64,000 nt of DNA. It comes from an uncultured Prevotellaceae bacterium (GTDB lineage Bacteria > Bacteroidota > Bacteroidia > Bacteroidales > Bacteroidaceae). A program made the position numbers and the translations under genes. Below the pieces are notes generated by a model that did not search any database, was not told where the DNA came from, and worked only from the letters and a program-made list of their open reading frames with translations. Positions 8,694 through 16,107 of this stretch are shown here, in pieces. The stretch lies in assembly GCA_902769705.1 (NCBI GenBank), contig CACXPX010000001.1:62001-126000 (forward strand). The letters run 5' to 3'. Position 1 is the stretch's first letter. Each line of letters starts with the position of its first letter.

Positions 8694-10097
8694 TTAATTC
8701 TTTGCACGAGCCTCAATTTCGCGGTTCATTTCGTCAAGACGCTCGTCAGTGAGAGGATACTTCTTGATTAAGAGAGCCACTACAATGAGAAGCAATGCGG
8801 GAATGATGGTAGTGAACCAGAGGATTGCATTCTGCACTGTAACAGAATACTTAGCCAACTCGGTGTAGTATGCGTTAACAGGTGCGCTGATAAACGATGC
8901 CAAGAATACTACCACGAATACGCCGAGCACGAGTTGGAGGCACTTGTTTGCCTTGAACTCCTGCCACATCTCGCCGAATGAAACGGGCTTCTCAGGTGTA
9001 GTGGTGATGTTTTCTTTGCTGCCCAAGAAACAGAGGGTCAAAAGAACAAAACCAACGATGGCAAAAATACAGATAACTGTAAACCAAGCCATTGGATCGG
9101 TGGGCAATGCAGATTCTTCGCTTGCAAGGTCGAATCCGATAAGTCCCATAGCTAAAGGAGTAATCCATCCTGCTATTGAGAATCCAGCCTTGAATGCTAC
9201 ACCTGCGAGGGCGTTGACAGTAGCGGCGGGACGGTTGCCTGTGCGGTATTCCGAATCGGTGATTACCTCAGGTACAAGAGCCCACATAAGCGAACCTACA
9301 AGAAGGCCCACGCCAGTCATAATCTTTGCAACCTTAACAATTGTTGCGCTTTCTTGAACATCGCCGAACTTGCCTATGAAGAACAAGATGGCAAAGCCGA
9401 TAAAGCCTATCGAAAGAAGGGTGTAATAGAGTCCTTTCTTGCCCAAGATTCTTTTCAACATAGGAAGTGAGGGCAAAATAATGAAGGCGGGAAGTGTTCC
9501 GATAGCCATAAATATAGCCTGATCCCAGTTTACTGCCTGATGGAGGAACATTGCAAGACCGATTGGGAAACCAGCCTGAACCACAATCTGACCGATGTTG
9601 GCGCATACCATACGGGTAGAGGTGAGAATAAGCACTTCATCGTTATCACGGGTCATACTGGCCATGATGGAGCCGTAAGGAATGTTCACTACTGAATAGA
9701 TCATGCTCAGCACGGTGTAGCTGACAGTAGCATAGATCATCTTCATGGTCATAGACCAAGTAGCGGCCTGAGGAAGCATCAGCAGGCAGGCGGCAACAGT
9801 AAGAGGAATACCACCATAAAGAAGGTATGCACGATATTTACCTAACTTAGGATTGCGGTTGTCAATAAACTTACCTACAACAGGACTCCAAAAACAGTCG
9901 ATGAGTCGAACGGTGAGAATAAGTCCACCTACAAATGCGGGATTGATTTTCAACACCGTAGTAAGGTAAAGCATCAAATAAGTGGCCACCGTTTGGAAAA
10001 TGAGGTTTTGAGCCAAGTCTCCAGAACCAAATCCAATGCGCTGAGCCCAATTCAATTTGTAGAAGCCATTCACTTCTGGTTGATAGTTGTTGTTCAT
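8694..10097 (-). CDS. xynD: GPH-family xyloside:cation symporter (XynD-like)
   Basis: A 467-residue inner-membrane transporter with about 12 hydrophobic helices. The N-terminus (LNWAQRIGFGSGDLAQNLIFQ) and FWSPVVGKFIDNRNPKLGKYRAYLL are typical of the glycoside-pentoside-hexuronide:cation symporter family (XynP, XylP, MelB). The loop with SIMASMTRDNDEVLILTSTRM is the other family hallmark. It lies between the esterase (51-base gap) and the GH43 enzyme (24-base gap), so import of xylobiose or other short xylosides, probably with sodium, is the best inference. Confidence 0.88.
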   Translation of the reverse strand: MNNNYQPEVNGFYKLNWAQRIGFGSGDLAQNLIFQTVATYLMLYLTTVLKINPAFVGGLILTVRLIDCFWSPVVGKFIDNRNPKLGKYRAYLLYGGIPLTVAACLLMLPQAATWSMTMKMIYATVSYTVLSMIYSVVNIPYGSIMASMTRDNDEVLILTSTRMVCANIGQIVVQAGFPIGLAMFLHQAVNWDQAIFMAIGTLPAFIILPSLPMLKRILGKKGLYYTLLSIGFIGFAILFFIGKFGDVQESATIVKVAKIMTGVGLLVGSLMWALVPEVITDSEYRTGNRPAATVNALAGVAFKAGFSIAGWITPLAMGLIGFDLASEESALPTDPMAWFTVICIFAIVGFVLLTLCFLGSKENITTTPEKPVSFGEMWQEFKANKCLQLVLGVFVVVFLASFISAPVNAYYTELAKYSVTVQNAILWFTTIIPALLLIVVALLIKKYPLTDERLDEMNREIEARAKN

Positions 10098-10148
10098 AAA
10101 TCTATTTTTTTTGTTTTTATTGTCAAAAAATCACTTCATTCATTCACG

Positions 10149-11330
10149 TTATTTGCCCATCAGCACTCTGGCGGCTTCTTCGCCCATTGCCTTGTAGCCG
10201 GCTGGATTTAGGTGCAGCCAGTCTTCGCTGAATTGTGCTTGCAGACGTTCAGGATCGTTAGGGTCGCGTGTCAGCTTGTCAAAATCGATAACGGCATCGA
10301 ATTTTCCGCTTGTGCGAATCCATTCGTTGACCACTTGGCGAGCGGTTTCGTGGAAAGGAGAGTACCATCCGTTGCCTTTGAAGGCGGTGATAGTGGCTCC
10401 GATGACGCGCTTGATGCCAGCATTACGGGCTTTGTCGATAAGTGTCTGATAAGCATCGATGAGGCTTCTCACCGTTTGCTCAGCATGACGGCTGGTGCCG
10501 ATGTCGTTGGTTCCTTGGAAGATGATGAGCGTTTCCACGCCCTGTTGGCCAAGGATATCGCGGTCGAAACGTTTCAAGGCAGGTTCAGACAATCCGCCAG
10601 AAACAACACAGTTGCCTCCGATTCCTAAGTTCAGCACGCCCTTGGGGCATGATGCATCTTCGATTTGCGAGAGTGCTTTAGCCATGAAGTCGGGCCAGCG
10701 ATTCTGATGATTGGTGGTGCTTCCGCGCCCATCAGTAATAGAATTACCCAAGACGGCAACAGCCTTCTGACCCGAGTTGAGCACATTCAGCTTAGTGATG
10801 TTGTACCAATGCTCCAAACGCTCGAAGGCTTTGAAAGGCTTCTTCGGCTTAACTTCGCCTTGTGCAATGAACGAAGTGGTGCGCGAACCGCGATGTGAAG
10901 TGGCGTTCTGTGGGACGTTGGGTCCATAACAGATAGTGATAGACAAGCGCTGCAGGGGCTTCAGCCGATAGCGGATGATGTCGGAAGCGACAGTTCCGCC
11001 AGCAGGGATGGTCACACTCTTCTGCTTGTTGAAGAGCACATACGTGGCTGTTCGTGCATCGATGTCGCACGAGTCTTTGGCGTCGGCAATATAAATGGAT
11101 TTGATTTCAACGGGTTCCTTGCTGAATTCGTTGGACAGATGCAACGAAAGTTGTTCACCGCCGAAACTCACCTGAATGATTTCCCTTAACGAAGTTGATG
11201 CAAGACTGGCTTTCGGCATGTCTCCAGGACCTGTAAACTCGGCTGCGGTAGCCCATGTGCCAACCCAATCAGTTTGTGCTTGCACGGAAGTGGCAAGCGC
11301 AAGTAGCATGATGGTCAAAAGTTTTTTCAT
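10149..11330 (-). CDS. xynE: SGNH-hydrolase esterase, XynE-like
   Basis: A 393-residue secreted esterase. Signal peptide about residues 1-19 (MKKLLTIMLLALATSVQAQ). An N-terminal beta domain (20-180) is followed by an SGNH/GDSL fold: block I VLGNSITDGRGS with the nucleophile Ser, block II LNLGIGGN, block III FQGTNDIG, and block V DWLHLNPAGY with the catalytic Asp and His. This layout matches the XynE-like acylhydrolases first seen in the Prevotella bryantii xylan cluster. It probably removes acetyl or other acyl groups from xylan fragments in the periplasm. It is the first gene of the operon and has a TAACTTTG promoter element 25 bases upstream. Confidence 0.88.
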   Translation of the reverse strand: MKKLLTIMLLALATSVQAQTDWVGTWATAAEFTGPGDMPKASLASTSLREIIQVSFGGEQLSLHLSNEFSKEPVEIKSIYIADAKDSCDIDARTATYVLFNKQKSVTIPAGGTVASDIIRYRLKPLQRLSITICYGPNVPQNATSHRGSRTTSFIAQGEVKPKKPFKAFERLEHWYNITKLNVLNSGQKAVAVLGNSITDGRGSTTNHQNRWPDFMAKALSQIEDASCPKGVLNLGIGGNCVVSGGLSEPALKRFDRDILGQQGVETLIIFQGTNDIGTSRHAEQTVRSLIDAYQTLIDKARNAGIKRVIGATITAFKGNGWYSPFHETARQVVNEWIRTSGKFDAVIDFDKLTRDPNDPERLQAQFSEDWLHLNPAGYKAMGEEAARVLMGK

Positions 11331-11354
11331 ATCACATTTTTAGTATAGGTGTTG

Positions 11355-11362
11355 CAAAGTTA
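11355..11362 (-). promoter_or_regulatory. -7 element TAACTTTG for esterase-symporter-GH43 operon
   Basis: Exact TAnnTTTG match 25 bases before the esterase ATG. A TTTG lies only 12 bases upstream, too close for a standard -33 box. Confidence 0.65.
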
Positions 11363-11625
11363 GCATTTTGTTCTCAAATGCGTTGTTTAAAATGTATCAA
11401 GAGCGTTTCTTTTTGTTTCATTAAGTCCGTTTCCCGCCAGAAATGAGGTGATTTTGCACTTGTTTCTTCCATTTTTGTACTATCGAAAAGGTAATGTATC
11501 AGTCTTTTTATTCTTATGAATTATCCCAACAAATCTTTGCCGGCTTCGTTTTTCATTCTGGAACAGAAAACATGAGAAAAAGTGATTTTTGCTCTTTTTC
11601 TTCTCGATTTTCATGGAGCGGGATT

Positions 11626-11735
11626 GTCATTGTGCCTCTTTGAGGTTGTCATTTGTGGTCTTTGACACGCTCATTTGTGGCTTCTGAGGTGCTCATATGC
11701 CACAAATGAGAGGCCTAAAAGCCATCTTTAATGAC
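11626..11735. repeat. 22-base-period array, 5 units, between divergent genes
   Basis: Units start at 11626, 11648, 11670, 11692 and 11714. The first four each have TCA at positions 2-4 and TGA at 16-18; three share TCATT(T)GTG and the fourth carries the inverted word CCACAAATGAG. The remaining parts of this 0.9-kb gap (11363-11625 and 11736-12201) show no gene; a 77-codon minus-strand frame there is not convincing. Confidence 0.8.
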
Positions 11736-12201
11736 TCAAAAGCATAGCTTTCATCATTTTGAAAAATGTAAAGAAAACGGAAGTTGTTGATTGTCAGGCG
11801 TTTGGGATGGTGCTGGTTTTTGGCTATTTTCGGGTCATAATCTTGTCTGTTTCAAGAAAATGCGCGTTTTTGTAGGTAAAAATTCGGAATTTGTTTGACA
11901 ATAGAGAGTTTTGTAAATCTGCTTTTGCCTTCTTTTGGTTGAGTTTGTGCTTTCGGAATGTCAGTTTTCTCGCCATTCTCGTTTTGGCTCATTGTCATAC
12001 GAGGATTGGGAAGGGCGTCAGATATTTTCATGATTCTTTTTGCTAAGGTTGCATTCCATTTTTTAATATTTATTCTATTCTTCACCCCATTTTATCCATA
12101 TTGTTGGTAAAATAAAGTTTCTCTGGAGTAACAATTGTCCAATTTTGGTCATAATATATTTAAAAAACCTTAAAGAAAGAACAACTTGACAATAAATTCT
12201 T

Positions 12202-12209
12202 TATTTTTG
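12202..12209 (+). promoter_or_regulatory. -7 element TATTTTTG for CE1 esterase
   Basis: Exact TAnnTTTG match 42 bases upstream of the esterase ATG. Confidence 0.65.
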
Positions 12210-12251
12210 TAATTGAAAGCAAAAATAACTAATTTAAACAACTATTATATC

Positions 12252-14456
12252 ATGAAAAAAGTGTTGAGAACAAGTTTGTTGTGTTTAGCAGGATGGCTCT
12301 GCTCAATGACAGGATGGGCACAACAAGCGCTGGAAAAATCGACTATCATCAACGATGATGGGACGGTGACATTCATGTATCAGAATGACAATGCCAAGGA
12401 TGTGCAGGTGGATGTTCAGTTCGCTGGAAAACACGCGATGAAACGCGATGCTAAGGGAATCTGGACAGTCACGTTGGGTCCTGCCGCCCCCGACATGTAT
12501 CCTTATTGCTTCATCGTTGACGGTGTGAGCGTGATGGATCCCTTGTGCGAACAGTATTTTCCCAACGAGGGCTTCAAAAACAGTTTGCTCGAGATTCCGG
12601 CAAAGTCGGGTTCTCTGGCTCACGACATCAAACAAGTGCCGCACGGAAGAGTGGAATATATTCATTACTATTCCCAAAGCCTTCGTGGTACCAATAACGC
12701 GATTGTGTATCTGCCGCCAGGCTATATGATGCATCGCGAACGCAGATATCCCGTGTTTTATTTGATCAGCGGAACAACCGACACCGAAGAGGTTTATTAT
12801 AAGGTGGGCCGCATGAACTACATCCTCGACAACCTGATTGCTGAGGGCGTAGCCCGTGAGATGATCATCGTGCTGCCTTATGGAAATCCCACCAAATTGT
12901 TGCCAACGTCAGGTATGGGCGGCATGTTCGGACAAGGCAGAATGGGCGGCCGGCGTGGTGGCTTCGGTAGATTCCCAGGCGGTCCTCCTCAAGGCAGACA
13001 AATGGGCGATATGCCTCAAGGTGGAATGCCTCAAGGCGGTTTCCCGGGCGGAATGCCTCAGGGTGGATTCCCGGGTGGAATGCCTCAGGGTGGATTCCCG
13101 GGCGGAATGCCTCAGGGTGGATTCCCAGGTGGAATGCCTCAAGGCGGCTTCCAAGGCGGAATGCCTCAGGGTGGTTTCCCGGGTGGAATGCCTCAGGGTG
13201 GTTTCCCAGGTGGAATGCCTCAAGGTGGAATTCCGGGAATGGGCGGTATGCCTGGTGGAATGGGCGGCTTTGGCGGAGATGTCTTCGGCAACGACCTTAT
13301 TAACGACTTGATGCCATACATCGAAGCAAGATACCGCACCATCAACGACCGCGACCACAGAGCTATCGGTGGTTTCTCGCGTGGTGGAAACCAAGGACTC
13401 TCGTGCGGATTGAGAAACCTTGACAAGTTCTCGTATCTCTGCTCTTATAGTTCATTCACTTCGCAAGACATCCCCGATGTTTATGACAATGCTGAGGATA
13501 CCAACAGCAAGTTGCATCTGTTCTGGCTGGGTGTGGGAACTGATGATTTCCTCTATGGAACGGCTCGCGACTACATGGAGTTCCTCGACAAGAAGGGAAT
13601 CCGCTCTGTGAAGGAGTTTACCACCGACAAGTTCGGTCATACATGGATGAACGCCAAGTATTTCCTCGACAAGACCTTGCGTTTGCTCTTCAATCCCAGA
13701 GCTTCGGAGGAAGCAATGAAAAACGGGAAACCTGCACCTGCCGCTACGGGCAAAGAAGAGGCTTTCACTCCAGGTGTGATGGCTCGGCTCTTCCCAACGC
13801 CTATCGTGTCGCCTCAGTACGATCGTGAAAGTATTACCTTCCGCTTCAAAGCCCCTGAAGCCAAGCAAGTGATGCTGAAAACCGAGCTGATTGACAAACC
13901 GTTGGCAATGGAGAAGGATACGGCAGGCGTGTGGAGCGTCAGCATCAAAGACAAAGTTTTTGATACCTTCGAATACTATTTCTTGGTTGACGGTGCTAAA
14001 GTGGCTGACCCCAACAATATGATTCTCTCGCCGTGTGAAGGCTTCAAGCCGAGTGTCTCTTCTAATCCGTTTGCTCCCTTTAGCCTTGCAACGATGGGCA
14101 ATATCGAGCACGGAACGGTTGGATACGACCTTGAGCGAAAGGAAGCGTGGTACATTTCGCCAATGCCTGAGCGTGGCGCCCGACCCACGTTCATACAACT
14201 TGTGCCAGGCAAGGGCCAGACGATGGAAAGCTGGTTTAAGGTGGGAGGCGCAAATGCTATTGCTGACAAGCTTGTCAACGAACGCAAGACGAAGCCTTGT
14301 GTCATCACGACCAGCAAAATGGAGTTCATGAACAACAATAATAATAACGGGCCAGCTCCCAACCTCAATATCCTGACGATTCGTGCCGACGACTACAAAA
14401 CGTGGGCAGAGCGTCGGCAGGCGTTGGAGCAGTTGCTTTTGAACAATAAAAAGTAA
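12252..14456 (+). CDS. CE1 acetyl-xylan/feruloyl esterase with collagen-like repeat insert and second partial esterase module
   Basis: A 734-residue secreted protein. Signal peptide about 1-24 (ends GWAQQ). Residues ~25-120 are a CBM48-like sandwich. Residues ~125-500 form a CE1 alpha/beta hydrolase: nucleophile Ser376 in [10 protein letters not shown], an acidic residue in [10 protein letters not shown], and His in [13 protein letters not shown]. Between the strand ending VLPYGN and the Ser motif is a ~125-residue Gly-rich insert containing nine MPQGG units. A second CBM48-like domain follows (~525-620). The last ~100 residues resemble the start of another CE1 domain ([24 protein letters not shown]) but end without a G-x-S-x-G motif. 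Likely removes ferulate or acetate from xylan. The ATG at 12252 gives a proper signal peptide. Confidence 0.88.
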   Translation: MKKVLRTSLLCLAGWLCSMTGWAQQALEKSTIINDDGTVTFMYQNDNAKDVQVDVQFAGKHAMKRDAKGIWTVTLGPAAPDMYPYCFIVDGVSVMDPLCEQYFPNEGFKNSLLEIPAKSGSLAHDIKQVPHGRVEYIHYYSQSLRGTNNAIVYLPPGYMMHRERRYPVFYLISGTTDTEEVYYKVGRMNYILDNLIAEGVAREMIIVLPYGNPTKLLPTSGMGGMFGQGRMGGRRGGFGRFPGGPPQGRQMGDMPQGGMPQGGFPGGMPQGGFPGGMPQGGFPGGMPQGGFPGGMPQGGFQGGMPQGGFPGGMPQGGFPGGMPQGGIPGMGGMPGGMGGFGGDVFGNDLINDLMPYIEARYRTINDRDHRAIGGFSRGGNQGLSCGLRNLDKFSYLCSYSSFTSQDIPDVYDNAEDTNSKLHLFWLGVGTDDFLYGTARDYMEFLDKKGIRSVKEFTTDKFGHTWMNAKYFLDKTLRLLFNPRASEEAMKNGKPAPAATGKEEAFTPGVMARLFPTPIVSPQYDRESITFRFKAPEAKQVMLKTELIDKPLAMEKDTAGVWSVSIKDKVFDTFEYYFLVDGAKVADPNNMILSPCEGFKPSVSSNPFAPFSLATMGNIEHGTVGYDLERKEAWYISPMPERGARPTFIQLVPGKGQTMESWFKVGGANAIADKLVNERKTKPCVITTSKMEFMNNNNNNGPAPNLNILTIRADDYKTWAERRQALEQLLLNNKK
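13011..13238 (+). repeat. 27-base tandem repeat encoding MPQGGFPGG units
   Basis: Nine MPQGG words, the middle seven in nine-residue units (F-P-G-G, once F-Q-G-G) at an exact 27-base period from 13026 to 13214. Units differ mostly at synonymous positions. The stretch lies inside the catalytic domain of the CE1 esterase. Confidence 0.95.
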
Positions 14457-14590
14457 TAGTTGACATTCCACAAATAGGTAATGCGGCAAGCATTATTCGT
14501 GAGCCCTGAAGACTATTTTAAAGTATATTTCAGAGAAGCATGATGATGTTTGCCGCGTTACTTTTGTGGTTATAGCTTTAGTATAATAGT

Positions 14591-15082
14591 GTGAATGACT
14601 TTGCGGCAATAGATTTTGAGACAGCGAATAACGAACCCACAAGCGTTTGTTCTGTGGGTGTGGTTATCGTGCGGGAAGGCGAAATCGTGGACACGTTCTA
14701 CTCTCTGATTCAGCCTGAGCCGAACTATTACACCTATTGGTGCAGCCGGGTGCATGGCCTTACTCGTGAGGACACCGAGGAGGCATTGGTCTTTCCAAAG
14801 GTGTGGCAGCAGATTGAACCGCTGATAGAAGGTTTGCCTCTTGTTGCCCATAACAAGGCATTTGACGAAACTTGTTTGAAGGCAGTCTTTCGTTGTTATC
14901 AGATGGACTATCCTGATTACGAATTCCATTGCACCTTACAGGCTTCACGGCGGACGTTTCGTTATTTGGCCAATCATCAGTTGCAAACCGTTGCTGAAGA
15001 ATGTGGCTATCATCTGGAGCATCATCATCATGCGTTGGCTGATGCCGAAGCTTGCGCGTGGATTGCACGTGAAATCTTATAG
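14591..15082 (+). CDS. DnaQ-like 3'-5' exonuclease (DEDDh)
   Basis: A 163-residue single-domain exonuclease of the DNA polymerase III epsilon superfamily. ExoI motif FAAIDFETAN holds the first Asp and Glu; LVAHNKAFDETCL is ExoII with the second Asp; ExoIII is HHHHALADAEAC with the catalytic His and final Asp. No BRCT or other domain is present. Homologues begin at the same point, which supports the GTG start at 14591; no ATG is available in frame nearby. It lies 13 bases before the DUF2207 gene and may be cotranscribed with it. Confidence 0.9.
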   Translation: MNDFAAIDFETANNEPTSVCSVGVVIVREGEIVDTFYSLIQPEPNYYTYWCSRVHGLTREDTEEALVFPKVWQQIEPLIEGLPLVAHNKAFDETCLKAVFRCYQMDYPDYEFHCTLQASRRTFRYLANHQLQTVAEECGYHLEHHHHALADAEACAWIAREIL

Positions 15083-15095
15083 TTTCCAATAAGTT

Positions 15096-16010
15096 ATGGA
15101 AAGAATGAACTGGTTTTACTTCCCAATATCTTGGTTGACAAGCAACGTTTTGAAGCGTTGCGTTTTCATGTCAATAGCCTTTTGGGCAGTTTCCGTGTTG
15201 TCATATGGCGCGTCTCGTATCGAACCAGTTCTCGATTCTCTTTGCGTGGTCGTCCATCTGTCCCCCAACGGTGATGCGGAAATATTGGAGAAACGTGTGA
15301 TGCGTGTGGAAGGTGACTATTCAGAAGGTTTCACAATTGTTGCACCGCTCGAGGAGGGGAGCCACTTGAAGGATTTCAAGGTTTTCGATAATCATGGTGA
15401 CCATTATTATGAATATGTGGCGGATTGGAGCACCGTTCATGGACTCAACGGACAGACCGATAAGTGTAGCATCATGTATGGAGACGATGGTGGCTACAAA
15501 CTTTGTTGGGGTATGGGCCACGAGGGCTATCGGGAATATTGGGTGAAGTATGTCATTACTTCGCTCGTGCGTGGTTATGGCGACTGTGATGCTTTGAAGT
15601 GGCAGTTTATCGCACCAGGCGGCAAACCATTGCCCCGTTTCTTTTGTGTCATCATGAGTTTGGAAGGGCATGAGTTTGTTCCTGAGGAAGTGGAGGCTAA
15701 GGTGTTCGGATTCCCCCGAAAAGCACGTATTGACGGGACTGTCACCGTATGGCCTATTGAACGTCAACAGTTGTTAGCTGGGGAACATGTCACTATACAA
15801 TGCCGTTTCAAGAAAGGCATATTCACTCCCGATTTGTTGACTGATGAGAAGTATGAAGGTCACAAATCTTCTTCTCTTTCTTCCAAGAATTCTTCCTCAC
15901 GTTCTTCGTCACCAAGCATCGTAGTTGGCTTGTTGGCTATTGCCGTTCTTGGACTTTTAGGCATTATAGCCTTCGTTTCCTATACGGCCTACGTTCGGCG
16001 GCGCAGGTGA
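15096..16010 (+). CDS. DUF2207-type membrane protein, short form
   Basis: A 304-residue protein with an N-terminal hydrophobic segment (about 17-40) that may be a signal sequence or anchor, then an extracytoplasmic beta-rich domain (about 42-250) resembling DUF2207 (VVHLSPNGDAEILEKRVM). A Ser-rich linker precedes one transmembrane helix (about 275-298) and a terminal RRRR. Larger members of the family continue with a cytoplasmic region after further helices; here the protein ends just after the helix, so it is a short form or truncated. Function is not known. Confidence 0.7.
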   Translation: MERMNWFYFPISWLTSNVLKRCVFMSIAFWAVSVLSYGASRIEPVLDSLCVVVHLSPNGDAEILEKRVMRVEGDYSEGFTIVAPLEEGSHLKDFKVFDNHGDHYYEYVADWSTVHGLNGQTDKCSIMYGDDGGYKLCWGMGHEGYREYWVKYVITSLVRGYGDCDALKWQFIAPGGKPLPRFFCVIMSLEGHEFVPEEVEAKVFGFPRKARIDGTVTVWPIERQQLLAGEHVTIQCRFKKGIFTPDLLTDEKYEGHKSSSLSSKNSSSRSSSPSIVVGLLAIAVLGLLGIIAFVSYTAYVRRRR

Positions 16011-16046
16011 ATTATCTGCCATTCATCTTCATTTCTTTTCCGAATA

Positions 16047-16079
16047 GTTGTTCTATCTCAAATATTTTTTTTACTTTTG
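16047..16079 (+). promoter_or_regulatory. Promoter of murF-alr: GTTG-N21-TACTTTTG
   Basis: Bacteroidota-type -33 (GTTG) and -7 (TACTTTTG) elements, 28 bases before the ATG. Confidence 0.7.
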
Positions 16080-16107
16080 CAACCGTCAATCATATACTAT
16101 TGAATAG

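Noticed and set aside
11355-11378. A special promoter class with TTTG 12 bases before TAnnTTTG
   Set aside because: The same spacing appears at nitroreductase, dnaA and HU-like genes, but TTTG is frequent in AT-rich DNA and other promoters here have the normal 19-22 spacing.
11852-12085. 77-codon minus-strand gene
   Set aside because: No promoter element, no recognisable domain, atypical composition, and it lies in AT-rich intergenic DNA.
12909-13394. Antisense His/Ser/Arg repeat protein
   Set aside because: It is the mirror of the MPQGG repeat of the esterase; codon pattern and domains support only the plus-strand frame.
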